Source: Siderastrea siderea (taxonomy: Eukaryota > Cnidaria > Anthozoa > Scleractinia > Rhizangiidae). From it: a stretch of DNA of 64,000 nt. Of this stretch, positions 1 to 10,493 are shown piece by piece. The notes below the pieces were generated by a model, which saw only the letters and a program-made list of their open reading frames with translations, was not told the DNA's origin and did no database searches. Numbering within the stretch: position 1 is the first letter of the stretch; each line of letters starts with the position of its first letter. Position numbers and translations under genes: made by a program. The DNA is taken from positions 17,054,911-17,118,910 of the forward strand of contig OZ034970.1 in NCBI GenBank assembly GCA_964030785.1. Reading direction: 5' to 3'.

Positions 1-933
1 ACTCAAGCAAATACAAGTAATTGGCGTCAAGCACGGGGAAACGCGTACGATCAAGACACGATTGGTTTTACAACTCATTAGCGGGTTGAGAAAGTGGCGC
101 GAGCAATTAGTCAGTTGCGATTTACAGGTACAAACGGCAATATTGCGCTAATAGTACCAAGCAACAGTACCAATATTGCAATATTACAAATTTTGGAGCA
201 TTTTGCCATTTTTCCGTGGCTTTCTGGGGCAAATATGCCAAAATCTCAAAAGTATGAAACTTGTCAGAAGCCGTTCCAGCACAATTGCAAATAGCTCAAA
301 ACCACGTCTTCCTTTTCGCCCGCATGTCAGGCCTGTCTTCAGTATGTTGCGCTCGCTCAACTATCCCAGCCCTGAGAGAATTAGAAGTCTATCCAAGGAC
401 TAAGCTGAAAGATTGAATTGAATTTGGAGTTTTCGTAACTTGATCCAATAAATTCAGCATCAGCTAACACTGAGAAACCAGTCATGTATGAAATGCAAAT
501 TACTTATAAATCGGAAATCTCTATTTAAACCAATCGCTTTGCGAAAAAAGCAAACGCGATTTACTTTCGACACTCAATTGAAAACCGCTCTAAATACATC
601 AAATTTATTGATCTTCGAGCAGTTTACAATTGAGCCTCGTAAAACCAAATCAAAGCAATTACTCTAAACGATAAAAACAGGAAGAAAAACCACAATGAGC
701 CAATCAGAACTCCAACGAAATAGAAGTAATGGGCTCAATTGAAAACGGCGTCTAAAATAAAAACTATTTATCAGTTCATTATCGAGGTAGTGCTTAGCTT
801 CACGTACGCCAATTGACTAAATATTTACAGGTCAATGTCTTAGAAGTTACATTGTTAATATACACTTCAATTTCTGTTTTATCCCACAAATCAAAATTCC
901 GCCTTTAAATAGGAAGTTTTGTTTTATTTTCAG
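1..933 (+). other. 3' part of the last intron of peptide gene copy A
   Basis: This stretch aligns by eye with the ends of the last introns of copies C (about 15300-15896) and D (about 51620-52560), sharing the same order of short blocks. It ends in a pyrimidine-rich tract and CAG at 931-933. Around 540-660 it holds two facing copies of a short repeat (CAATTGAAAACCGCTCTAA and its inverse), also seen in the other introns and as a complete MITE at 43449-43716. No coding potential was recognised. The earlier exons of copy A must lie left of the window. Confidence 0.75.
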
Positions 934-1076
934 TTCCAGGCATGCGCCCAGGGTTCAAAGGATGGGTCACACCCTACCAATCAGGCTACGTTGTGATCAA
1001 CAACCTTCTTTACTATTTCTGGAACTGCAGCCCGAAGATTGTACCGGCTACTCGTCGTCCGCCGACCCGCGGATAG
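934..1076 (+). CDS. Secreted basic Cys peptide precursor, copy A, last coding exon (partial gene)
   Basis: This is the final coding exon of a gene whose start lies outside the window. It begins after TTTTCAG at 927-933 and ends with TAG at 1074-1076. A second AG six bases downstream gives an in-frame alternative that is two residues shorter. The 143-base exon matches the length of the last exons of copies C and D. Read in the same phase (two bases completing a split codon), it encodes a Gly/Tyr/Asn-rich segment with MRPGFKGW, GYVVINN, one Cys in FWNCSP, then a basic RRPPTRG end. The Gly before the stop is shared by all four copies and is a typical amidation donor. Function is unproven; secretion is inferred from the complete paralogues. 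Confidence 0.75.
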
Positions 1077-1162
1077 ACTGTCATCACCCATAAGAAAGTA
1101 AACTGCCTTGGGCTTGAACACGCCCCAATCGCTTAGACGTGTAAAATGTTATTGGTGTGACT

Positions 1163-1168
1163 AATAAA
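1163..1168 (+). terminator. Polyadenylation signal of copy A
   Basis: AATAAA lies 87 bases after the stop, inside a 3' UTR block (GTGACTAATAAAGAGAATT) conserved in copies C and D and recognisable in B. Confidence 0.75.
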
Positions 1169-1199
1169 GAGAATTTCTGTGAAACTTTGTGTTTTTGAC

Positions 1200-1720
1200 C
1201 ACCAGCAGATAGATCTATGCTGCCTACTGCAAACACAGGGCAGCGTGGTGGTTATCTCCAGTCAGTCTGTGGGAACCTTTGGATTCATACAGGGAAGGAG
1301 GGGCTGATAAGGGGATCGTCGTACCTCTTAAGGGTTGAAATTCGTGGTCTGATACCGCTGACTTTGGAAGCTTAAAAAGTAAGACTGTCAGATTTATCAA
1401 AATCACCTACTCAGAAAATTGTGACAGGTCTGACTAATCTTCACAAGAATCTTAACCTCCTGGTAGGGAAACGAGATTCTTGTAACTTTCATAGGGTTTC
1501 TCTTCTGAAAATTACGACGTCTACCCCCCATATCCCGCCCCCCAGGGGAGAGGGGTTGAAGTGTTTCAGCTTATGCCCTGAATGTTAAGTCATACAAAAA
1601 AACTTGAAATTCCCGTAACCTGGTGATAGTGTCTTTCTTCGCTTCAAATATGACGCGTGGTGAAGTAATAGAGTAAGAGTGGTAAGCTGACTAGAGACAG
1701 ATGGGTCTCATTTTCTTTGC
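1200..1720 (+). repeat. Downstream flank of copy A shared with the copy D block
   Basis: Sequence from about 1200 to 1720 aligns with 52840-53405 downstream of copy D, including the C-rich then G-rich stretch near 1530-1560. The copy C block keeps only the first part (about 16150-16310) and then jumps to sequence found after 54168 in the D block. This shows that A belongs to the same duplicated series and that C has lost a segment here. Confidence 0.6.
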
Positions 1721-2460
1721 AGTATTCACTGAAAAGGTTATCCACTGCTTTAATGAGTCTGACTGTTCAAAATTTGATCCAATTTCAAAAGAGCTACTCT
1801 TTGGAATTCTCAACAGCCCAAGACCATCTTTCAAAAAATCAACCACAGTACCCTTCTATTTATGCATTATTACATTTAAAAGAGAAAGTTAAAGAAGCAC
1901 TGCTTCTCCAGGACTTCATCAAAAGAATAAAAAATATATATATTTTTGAGAAACTTAACGTGTAAGGAAGATGTCTCTTCCTCCTCCCTTATCTCTTCTG
2001 TAGTAAATTAATTTATTTAAAATAAATAAATTGTCTGTATTTTTCTTCAGTTTTGAAATTTATATTCAACTTATGTGTTTTTGTTTCTTTCTTAACTTTT
2101 CCTTTTAAATATGTGTGTTTAATTTCAGATATTTACTGTTGTAATTAGGATGTGTGAATTGCCAAATAAAGGTTATTAAAAAGGAGAGATAGAAAACAAC
2201 TCCACGAAAACTATTTTTGTCACCGTTTGAATGGAAAGCCCTTCACTCCTCCGACTCCATCCCAAAATGTTATAACACACTGAAAAGCATATTGAGAAGG
2301 GTATCTTTGAACGCAACAATTAACTTAGAAGAAGCAAAAACGATGTATCCAAGAGACCTGTACCCAGGGCGTGCCGCAATAGAACCAGATGTACATTCGC
2401 ACGATGCCGAGGCAAACTGTTATAACTGAGATTATATACCTAAAATACCATCACCTACTC
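1721..2460. other. Unassigned intergenic sequence
   Basis: AT-rich sequence with short open frames only. No homology, motif or repeat boundary was recognised. Confidence 0.5.
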
Positions 2461-2471
2461 ATCACTCAGAA

Positions 2472-2575
2472 GTTGTGGCGCAGTGGATAGATGCGGACTG
2501 CTTGATAGTAGTATCAGTAGCAGCGAACTACTTGATGTTAGTATGTTCTGGTAAGGTACGTTCGAGCCTCACAAT
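2472..2575 (+). mobile_element. Probable tRNA-derived SINE head
   Basis: TGGCGCAGTGG at 2476-2486 fits a Pol III A box. GTTCGAGCCTC at about 2560-2570 fits a B box. The outer bases GTTGTG and CACAA can pair like an acceptor stem. The A-to-B distance of about 85 bases is long, as in Leu/Ser-type tRNAs with a long variable arm. It is followed by a T-rich body to about 2650, so it is read as a SINE rather than a working tRNA gene. No canonical anticodon arm could be confirmed. Confidence 0.4.
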
Positions 2576-2759
2576 TTTACAATTTCATCTCTCCGTTTCT
2601 TTATTTATTTTGGTTTCATTTTGTTTTGTTTTGTTTTTGTTTTTTCTTTTTACCTCACCATTCGGCCCGAACGCCGAAAGCAAAAGAAGCCACCTTTTTT
2701 TAAATTTTAAGTTTAAACGTGCTTATTATTTTATGACAATTTCTACCGATACGAATTAA

Positions 2760-3860
2760 GATAAGCCCGCGGTAACGTTGCATATTATTTTATCCAAAAT
2801 CATAACAATAAGATAACGACCACTTGGTATTATTTGATCGAAAACATTACTCAGAGACTACGTATCAGGGGGTATTGAGGAGCCCCGCTGTTAGCTAGGC
2901 TGTCTATATATAATATAATAGTTTATAGTTATGGTCAAAGAGATCAATATCTCTTTGGGGTTAATACACCACGTTGAAACTTGAAGCCTCAATCCTCGTT
3001 AAGAGAAGGCGTTGGAAATTTTTGTTGTAATTGTTATACCGTATGCTAGATTATATCTCTCGTTAAACTGCAAATCACCCTTCCGTTTTTTTTTTCTCTC
3101 AAAACGAGCGGACAGTGGATGGCAATCGCTAGAAGCGTAACGAAAATCGTGAAAAATTTACGTCGCCGGAAAGTTTTTGAAAAGTGCCACTTAGCCAAAA
3201 GTAACATTTACTTGTAACAATTTCGAGAATCACCTGATGGTTTTTTCAGCCTTCAAAATCTTACGGTGCCCAGAAAAACAATCCTCCTCCCAATCAAAAG
3301 TCATGGCTCTTCCAATGTCTATTTTAGGCTCAAGGGTTATGATTATGCAATCACAAACCTTTTTTACATTTGCGAAACATTTTTACAGGTAATGCAAAAC
3401 AAACACGGTCGCAGACAAAGGAAATGAACCCCATCTCTTTCTACAAAGCTGACTCTTCTCTTCCTGGGCCAAGAGTTGTTTTTTGGCGAAATAAAGAAAC
3501 TTTTACCAAGTTACGGCTTTTATAGGAATGCAACGGACTGAACATTGATCCGGCATACACATACGCCAGTGGGGGGAATCTTGTTTAAAAACAACAGGGA
3601 TGAACATGGTAATTTTCAGAAAGAAGCCTGCTCAAAGAAGATACCAGTAACTCGTTTTAGTGCTCCTATTCATTTTCACCGTTGAGAGTCACAAATTGGT
3701 TTCCCTTTTTTGGACATCAGTTGGCAACGAAATTGATCTTAAAATCGTCATTTTGATTTACAGTAAACATTCAGAGGGGTACATGTCATATGGGAGGTCC
3801 CCCAAAGCAGTAAAGATACTCACAAAAGGGCTTAAGATAACTGCAAGCCACAACTATCTC
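2760..3860. other. Unassigned intergenic sequence downstream of copy B
   Basis: Lies between the SINE-like head and the 3' end of copy B. Only short frames were seen. The reading frame starting at 3660 runs through the copy B 3' region on the opposite strand and is not a gene. Confidence 0.5.
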
Positions 3861-3897
3861 TTAGTGGTCAAAGACGCAAACTTTCAAAGAACTTTTC

Positions 3898-3903
3898 TTT
3901 ATT
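3898..3903 (-). terminator. Polyadenylation signal of copy B
   Basis: TTTATT on the + strand is AATAAA on the minus strand, 107 bases after the copy B stop. The surrounding 3' UTR (GTGACCAATAAAGAAAAG) matches that of copies A, C and D. Confidence 0.7.
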
Positions 3904-4009
3904 GGTCACACCGGCAGCAGTTTACATGTCTAATTCATCCTACACTGAGCGACTTCTACACAAGCTGCCCAAAGCAGTTTACTTTATATAGGTTGGTGAC
4001 CATTGCGTT

Positions 4010-6217
4010 TTAGCCGTGGCTGACAGGGCGTCTGGTTGGAGTGGGACGTGGCCTTACAGGTCTTGGGGTGCAGTTGTAGAACACGTACAGCCTGTTATTG
4101 ATCACGACATAACCTGAATGGCCAACCACAATCCAGCCTTTGAACCCTGGCTTCATGCCTGGAACTGAGAAGAAAAAATGTTACATCAAGCCAAATTTCC
4201 GAAAACAGGGCCCGGTTGTTCAAAAGCCGGTTAACACTCAACCGAGATTAAAAGTTAACTTAAAGGCCCGCCTTCACCCAAACGGCCTTGCGACCGTTTG
4301 TTATTGTTTTCAAATGGTTCTATTGTTTTCCTCGCAATCTGATTGGTTGCCAGAATATTCCTGCGAGCGAGAAAATTGTCACGTAAATTCAAAACAAATC
4401 GGAGGAGCCATGTCGCATCGATTTACTTTGCGAAGTTGCCCCAATCTACGGTCTCAATTTACAATTCTTTAGGCTTTTATTTAAAGCATTTACTCCCCCA
4501 AAATGTTGGAATTATCTGATGTTCGCCATGTGAAAGTTTCAATGACATAGAAAGCGAGAAATCAGTTTGTTATGTTCGTATTTCTAAGCGCAAGCAAGCG
4601 ATCTCGGCAGAAGACTCAAACAGTTACTTGGACATTCGATTGTTTTAGTCTGCAAATTGCACTCTGATTGTCTTGTAGGGTAACAGTGATTTTAAAGGCC
4701 CCTCCTAGTCATTATAGAGGTTGGTCTGAAAGGAAATAAACAGCGTATACGACTAAATAGCAACTCACTGATTATCGCTCGCAAAATAGCACTTGTCCGG
4801 TGACTCCCGCATTAAGCCAGCCGTACGTGTGTACTAATCGATCAAATCTCCCTGGACCTATGGTTAACTGAGAAACTAATTATTTTAATCTAATCGTACG
4901 ACGATAGATACAGCAGAAGAACAAGAAAACAATCCTGCAAAACCATTCATTTATTACACACTCGCGAGCCGCTCTGTTTACATCGCGCGAATAAAATCAA
5001 ATCAAACGAATCAAACTTACTTGTCAAGGTCCCGCATCCAATACAATCAGGAATTTAAACAACATCACATCACAAGAGTTCAACATCACAAGAGATTCAT
5101 AAAATATCTGTTTCTTTGCTTCATAACACAAGCTTCTCTGAGACGAATACTGACAATATTTTCCTTCGGCATAACCGTGCAGTATCTTCAACTGCGAGGT
5201 ATCATTTGGCAGGAAACATATTGGACGAAGTAAGAGCGAAAAAAATACGTTTGGCCGGCTCAGTCACAAAATAATTCCAGGAAACAATAGCCTGATAATT
5301 GAAGAATAAATTCCTGCATGCTTTTGGACGATTTTCGACAAGATGGCTCCGGAGGAAATGGATTTTGAAAGAAAACCCGCTCAGAAACAATTTCGTGTTA
5401 CGAAATTCATAAAACAGCAAGCGCGGTGCTCAAGGCCTTTTGGGTGAAGGTGGGCCTTTAAGTTCCTTTTTCTCTTGCTGAAAAGAGTTTTCATTGCTAA
5501 CTTTGAGTGGCTGTTTGATAGCAACCATGCAAAGTCAAAACAAAAGGGGGGAAGAACTTAAAGGAATCCTCATTGCTTAGCGATAATAATGAATTCAAAA
5601 TTCGCACTAATCCCGGGTTAGCTTAATCCTGTTTCTGCCCAGGATATAAAAACCCGACTAGCCCTTCTAGTATGGTTACTCCTACATAAAAGCAAATATT
5701 ATAACCAACGACATAATTTATCCAAAATACACAATTATCACTTTGCCCCTTCTCGGGTTGTTTAGTTAGCGTCTCCAAGAGGAAGTTTTATAGGCTAACA
5801 CAGGTTCATATGTTTGGTTTCCTTAACTTAAAATTTAGGACGCAGAATATTTTGGGCAACGCAAACGATCCTTTCGTTGCCCCTAGATTTAGGGTAACTG
5901 TGTTAAAAGTACACAAAACGTTACTTACCATAGCAACGCAATCTGAAACAGTAGCAAACCCTGAAGAAAGCACTGTTGATATTAGAAGGAATACCGATAG
6001 GAACAATGACTCTGGGGAGGAGTCGGCGGCTATCTTGTTCTTTTGGCTCTTCGTTCAGTGGAGATTCTTCTGCGGTGTTGGAAGGTTCGTCCTCAAGGAA
6101 AGATTCTTCCGCGGGCTGATCATTAAGGGAATCGTCGAACTTTTTATCGGCATTACTTTCAGCTTTGATAAAAGCCACACAGAATCCCACAAAAACCAAT
6201 ATCTCCAAAAAACGCAT
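4010..6217 (-). CDS. Secreted basic Cys peptide precursor, copy B (inverted, divergent)
   Basis: Two coding exons follow a noncoding leader. Exon 2 spans 6223-5929 with ATG at 6217-6215 and a GTAAGT donor (5928-5923). Exon 3 spans 4164-4010 after TTCTCAG, with TAA at 4012-4010. The split codon keeps phase, giving about 147 residues. The protein shows a signal peptide of about 19 residues (MRFLEILVFVGFCVAF), an acidic spacer with repeated Glu/Asp, a likely basic cleavage site at SRR, then GIPSNINSAFFRVCYCF. Exon 3 is the most divergent in the family. It keeps PGxKPGFKGW, GYVVINN and one Cys (YNCTP), but has a longer Pro/Arg tail ending VSHG. It runs opposite to C, head-to-head across about 6.8 kb. 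The reading frame is intact. Two nested transposons lie in its last intron. Confidence 0.8.
4208..5640. repeat. TIR element of the GGGCCCGGTTGTTC family, in copy B intron
   Basis: The left end (GGGCCCGGTTGTTCAAAAG) is followed by GGTTAAC/GGATTAA-type motifs. The right part (CCCGGGTTAGCTTAATCC) matches the right end of the complete 219-bp copy at 20803-21021, although its last bases have decayed. It is split by the TTAA element at 4264-5457. Related to the element at 21754-24041. Confidence 0.6.
4264..5457. mobile_element. Nonautonomous TIR element with TTAA target duplication (piggyBac-like)
   Basis: Inverted ends begin AGGCCCGCCTTCACCC on the left and AGGCCCACCTTCACCC when the right end is reversed, with about 24 of 26 bases matching. 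TTAA flanks both sides (4260-4263 and 5458-5461). The uninterrupted host element at 20803-21021 shows the site without the insertion (TTTAACCAAGGTTCC). TTAA duplication is the hallmark of piggyBac-type transposition; the family call rests on that only. The 1194-bp interior has no convincing transposase. Confidence 0.6.
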
Positions 6218-6487
6218 CTCCGACTGCGGAGAAACAACAAATGAAAATTAATGTGAATTTCAACAAAAAAAAAATTGCAAAATGGCCCTTGACCCCTTTA
6301 ATCTTAAGAACACTTTAGGAAAGATAGAAAACCAGCATCGAATTTTACTCTGTAAAATATCGACCAGCTCAACTAGCGCGACATTAAATAGTTCCAAACT
6401 TAGTCTTTTTGTACACAAAAGATTCACTGGGACATGGCTAGCGTTAAATAAAAAGCGACATATCAAAAATATACAACAGTCACTTAC

Positions 6488-6580
6488 TTAACGTTTCAAA
6501 AGTGGCCTGTGCTTCAACTCTGCTGGAAAGGTTGCTCTCCCACAACGATAGCTGAGCACGCCTACACATAGTTTTATACC
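6488..6580 (-). promoter_or_regulatory. TATA box and noncoding leader exon of copy B
   Basis: TATAAAA on the minus strand (6578-6572) lies upstream of a leader that ends CGTTAA before a GTAAGTG donor (6487-6481). The leader shares CAGCAGAGTTGAAG/CCACTTTTG-like stretches with the leaders of C and D. Transcription probably starts near 6545. Intron 1 runs to the CGCAG acceptor at 6224-6228, six bases before the ATG. Positions are inferred from sequence and from conservation in three copies. Confidence 0.65.
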
Positions 6581-7606
6581 GTTTTGACAGAAAGACTATT
6601 AAAAAACAATAGAAATGGAGTTGTTTTTCTTCTTGTTTGCGTAAACGCTGCGTATGAGCACACAAAACACTCTTAAAAGACGTAAATGGCTACTTAGGGA
6701 ATGAAAATTTTCCGCTATCCAATATAGTGAACCCATCTGATTAACATTTTCAAGTAACCTAGGTATAAACAAACGTTTAACGATATTATTTCTATGCTAC
6801 ACGTATTATTGAATCTAAATATACGCTATTGATACAGCTGAATCCAGGATTTTTCTGTCTTCCGAGAAAGAGGCCACGTTAATGGCGTAACACTTTCAGA
6901 AAGAAACAAAATACGTTTCTCATATCAGTTGTGATTATATGGTTGAAAGCGAGTTTAAGTTTAACAATAGCAATTAGTGATCTTTCTTTTGAAGAGACAA
7001 CGAATGCTTTAACCAAAGACATAGATAAGATTTTTATGCGCTAAAAAAGATCGATGTTATTAAGATCATTAACAGCCATTTAAAACCTAGATTCCGTAAA
7101 GTTCAAAACTTAATAAAAATGATTTTATTCTCTATGAATTAAGACAACGCGTATTTTTTTCTTTTTAAATTTGTCAACGGCCAGAGTCTGAAACTGGGTA
7201 ATTGCTATAAAGAAGCAACTTTTCCAGAAAAAAATACTTTTTCCGGTAAGAACAAATTTTTGCAGGATCTAGTCTTTGTAGAGTTAACAAAAAGTCGCAA
7301 AAATATGACGCCATACAAATTGTGTTTTGTTCATGATGGCATTCATATGAACTGTCCATAAAGGCAAAAAGTTCAGCAACGGAGTACTTCTTTGGGAACC
7401 TAATCCTTCATTATCAGGGCTTAGGCTTAGAGGCTTAGAGGCTTAGATGTTAACATCCGTGCTTACGCTAAAAGTAAAATTGTCAGGGTATTTTATTATT
7501 AAGACAGTTGATTTTCAAGCAAAAATGGTGGAATTTCGGCTTTATCGCATGCTAACTACACATAAATAACCTGTTCTCATGTGTGCAAAGATAAAAATCC
7601 TATTTA

Positions 7607-8040
7607 GGCCATGGAAAACGCGGACTCAACATCCAACATTGTTAAATCCGACTTTGTTTACGATGTTGAACCAGATGGCCAAACGATTTAAACGTTTCCA
7701 TTCAACATTGCTCAACATTGTTGGACACAGGATGTTACACGTGCTTGGTCACCCTATTGCACTAATGATGATGAATGTTGTTGAATTATTCAACACAATG
7801 TTGCACTTGCCAGCCTAATGAATTCAACCGATTCTTTTTCACGCCTGAGAACAAAAGAAATGTTGGCTGTTGCTTGGATCGAAAGTGTGATGACAATCAA
7901 ATTTCGTTCAACAGCTCAGTTTCAACATCATTCAGCATCATCCAACATCACTCCACAGGGTGGCCAGAAACCTGCAACATGTTGAATTCAACAACGTTGG
8001 ACGCTGTTGAATGGAATTGTTGGATCTGTTGTCTGCGGTC
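7607..8040. repeat. MITE rich in CAACATTGTTG palindromes
   Basis: 434-bp element with imperfect inverted ends (GGCC...CGGACTCAACATCCAACA and reversed GACCGCAGACAACAGATCCAACA). TTA precedes it at 7604-7606 and a decayed TTC follows. The D-block copy at 45353-45811 keeps TTA on both sides. The beta subunit shows the empty site at 11015-11030. The interior repeats CAACATTGTTG/CAACATGTTGAA palindromes. TTA duplication suggests a PIF/Harbinger-type origin. It was present before the C/D duplication. Confidence 0.6.
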
Positions 8041-8298
8041 TTCGTCTGTTTTGTCAAGAAAATGTTCTGTAAACGTGACTCAATTGCTGTGGAATTCGAA
8101 GGCGGAAATTATTCAACCCCTCAAATCTTGTGGTTTTTTACATTTTTCTAGTAAAAGCTACGTATGAAAAACACCTGAAAGCAGGTGACCTTTTTTAAAA
8201 ACAAAAGAATCTTAACGTCTTTAAGTACCATAAGGTCTTCAGCCAATTTAGTGCAAACACTGAAAACATTCCTTGCTGACCAACTATAAACCTGTTTA

Positions 8299-9091
8299 GG
8301 GACCGTTCATTTGTTATGAGGTAGGGGGGGCTGGTGGGATTTAAGGGGGGGGCATGTAAAAAAATATGGCTTCAAAGGGGGGGCCAGCCAAAAAAATATG
8401 GTGTGTAAAGGGGGGGTCACCAAAAAAATTGCCTTTAAGTTTAGTAGTGACAGCTTCTGTAATAATGCAAACATCAGTGCCAGAAGGCCAAAAATAGCGT
8501 TTCTAAGGTTCTGAAAATTCAAATTTTCCCGGGGGAGAATGCCCCCGGACCCCCCTACTTCGTTATACACCCAACGGCTACTCTACCCCACGAACTGTTT
8601 CATAACAAAATACAGCCAGGGTAATGTCAGCTCTTTTTTGCCCTCTGCTAGTCTGATTCTTAAACAACTGAACAACTGATAATAATGTCAAAAATAATGC
8701 TTTAAACCGGTATGAATTGTCTGTTTATGTACTTCAGAATGCAGCAAATTCCATTAGAGCATCTCTAAATTTTCGAAATTTTGCAGGGGAAGATACTTCT
8801 CGAACCCCTACCAGAAAATTACCTTTAGTGCTTGTCTGAATAAAGACATTTACTCCTGCAGGACTTGAGTGATAAAACTGACTGTTAAATTTTCAGCTTG
8901 ATAAGTTTTAGATTTACTTTATCCCTTTTTTATTTCTTTTTTTTTGGGGGGGGGGTCATCTCAAATATTTAGGACTACAAGGGGGGGGCCAGGTAAAAAA
9001 TTTCTAATGTAGAGGGGGGTCATTACATTTTACAGGTACTACCCATTAAATCCCACCAGCCCCCCCTACCCCATAAAAAATGAACGGTCCC
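8299..9091. mobile_element. MITE with 46-bp TIRs and TTA target duplication (Harbinger-like)
   Basis: Ends read GGGACCGTTCATTTGTTATG on the left and the matching inverse on the right, extending through G-runs to TGGTGGGATTTA. TTA lies on both sides (8296-8298 and 9092-9094). The two paralogous loci at 46085-46100 and 11281-11300 read ...CCTGTTTACCTCC and CCTATTTACCTCC without the element. The 793-bp interior has G-run tracts and no transposase. Confidence 0.75.
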
Positions 9092-9621
9092 TTACCTCTG
9101 AAATTGAAATTGTAAAGGCATTTTAAGGTATTCGTGTTTTAAAAACCACAAAATTTGCTTCATCGAAAAAATCCGAGTTCCACGTCAATTAATTGTTAGG
9201 TTATATCGATCGACCTTCGCGGTGACGTATGTAGTGTCAAATAATTCATTCCAAATTTTCAAGAATTGGATCAAGCATCAATCAATATTTTCCAGCTCAG
9301 GGAAAGGTCTATAGTAGTTGATATTTCTTTCTGTATGCAAAAAAAGGTCTACAATGTCGCAGATACTTGTCATCGGTTTTATTTTACAATTTTAACGATA
9401 GCACAAATTAACCTTTATTTTGGAAAGATGAAGAATACTTCAACCGAAGGGCATACCGTAGATATAATGTTTGTGAGTTTAAAAACATTGATGTAAAGAT
9501 CTTTGTCATTATCGAAAAAAACCTGTTTTCCTCGAAGTTCAAACGTAACAAATAAAAATGATTTTATTCCAACTGATAAGAAACGCTGAAAAACACCTTG
9601 GTGATGTGGGCACCCTGGATA

Positions 9622-9674
<53 letters not shown>
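9622..9674. repeat. (ATT)n microsatellite
   Basis: About 17 uninterrupted ATT units, present only in the C block. Confidence 0.9.
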
Positions 9675-9807
9675 CAACAATAAGAAGAAGAATTAAGAAT
9701 TAAGAAAAGAATTTTACTTCTTAAAAATTTTTTTTAAACTAATAATTTGATTGTAATTTCTTAGCATCTTATTCTTATCTGTCCATTGTATTTTCACTAT
9801 GACTATC

Positions 9808-9840
9808 AATAAAGGTTTTAAAAAAAAAAATTATTATTAC

Positions 9841-9880
<40 letters not shown>
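9808..9880 (+). repeat. AATAAA plus A-tract followed by (ATT)n
   Basis: AATAAAGG at 9808 is followed by an A-run and then ATT repeats, like the tail of a retrotransposed sequence. The body to the left (9690-9807) was not recognised. Confidence 0.6.
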
Positions 9881-10007
9881 AGAACGGGTTAAGAACAAAT
9901 TTTGGAGGGATCTAGTCTTTTTTCACGCGATACGGTGTCGTTCTAAGAACGTTTGCATGTAGATCAAAATATGAAACAAGATTTACACCTCCGCTACATT
10001 GAACTTA

Positions 10008-10493
10008 CCGTTAACGCTCTAATAAGGGGGGCCTCATTTATCTTCAGGCCTTCTTCAGGAGGGGGGACTTAAATGAGAGGAGGGAGCTTATTTAAACACA
10101 CCCAGAGTTAAAGAGGGATCTACATGTTTTCCTAAAAAGCTGACCAGTTTTTATAAATTGCGATATGGTCTTCGTCTAGGTGTCACGCACAATCTTGAAA
10201 CTAAAACAAATTTAGGTTCCCACAAATGTGTTTCTGCTCAGTTCAAATAAGCAATTCGAGAGTAAGTTTGCTTCGATATAAAATTGGGTTCACGATAACA
10301 AAGCACTGAAATTATCCCATATGAAATTGGAAGTTGGAAATGTTGGGATGAAGAATATAATGCAATTCTAACCCGTCCTAAGTCGCCATCTTTTTGTGGT
10401 TTTGTGAGGGAGGGGGGGCTTTAACAAAGGGGGGGCATATTAAAAACATGAAGCTCTAGTGGGGAGGGGAGAGGTTTATTAGAGCGTTTACGG
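10008..10493. repeat. Short TIR element with CCGTTAACGCTCTAATAA ends
   Basis: The left end CCGTTAACGCTCTAATAA and the reversed right end CCGTAAACGCTCTAATAA match at 17 of 18 bases. The interior has G-rich tracts near both ends. It lies in a segment of about 1.4 kb absent from the D block, so it may be one of several insertions there. No coding sequence. Confidence 0.5.

Larger units (their letters stand above)
7460..9566. repeat. Subunit alpha of the upstream region (paralogous to 10905-11720)
   Basis: Short blocks in order, such as GTGTGCAAAGATAAAAATC, TTTTGTCAAGAAAAT, GAAAGCAGGTGACC and GGATCAAGCATC, recur at 10905-11720, so the region upstream of gene C is itself an old tandem duplication. 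The same alpha/beta pair occurs in the D block (about 45230-46590 and 46600-47110). The beta copies lack both MITEs found in alpha and so act as empty-site references. Confidence 0.6.

Noticed and set aside
2472..2575. Working tRNA gene
   Set aside because: A and B boxes are present but the middle does not give a convincing anticodon arm, and a SINE-like body follows.
5810..6244. 144-residue + strand open frame
   Set aside because: It is the antisense of the copy B signal/acidic exon; the minus-strand frame has the splice sites and family conservation.
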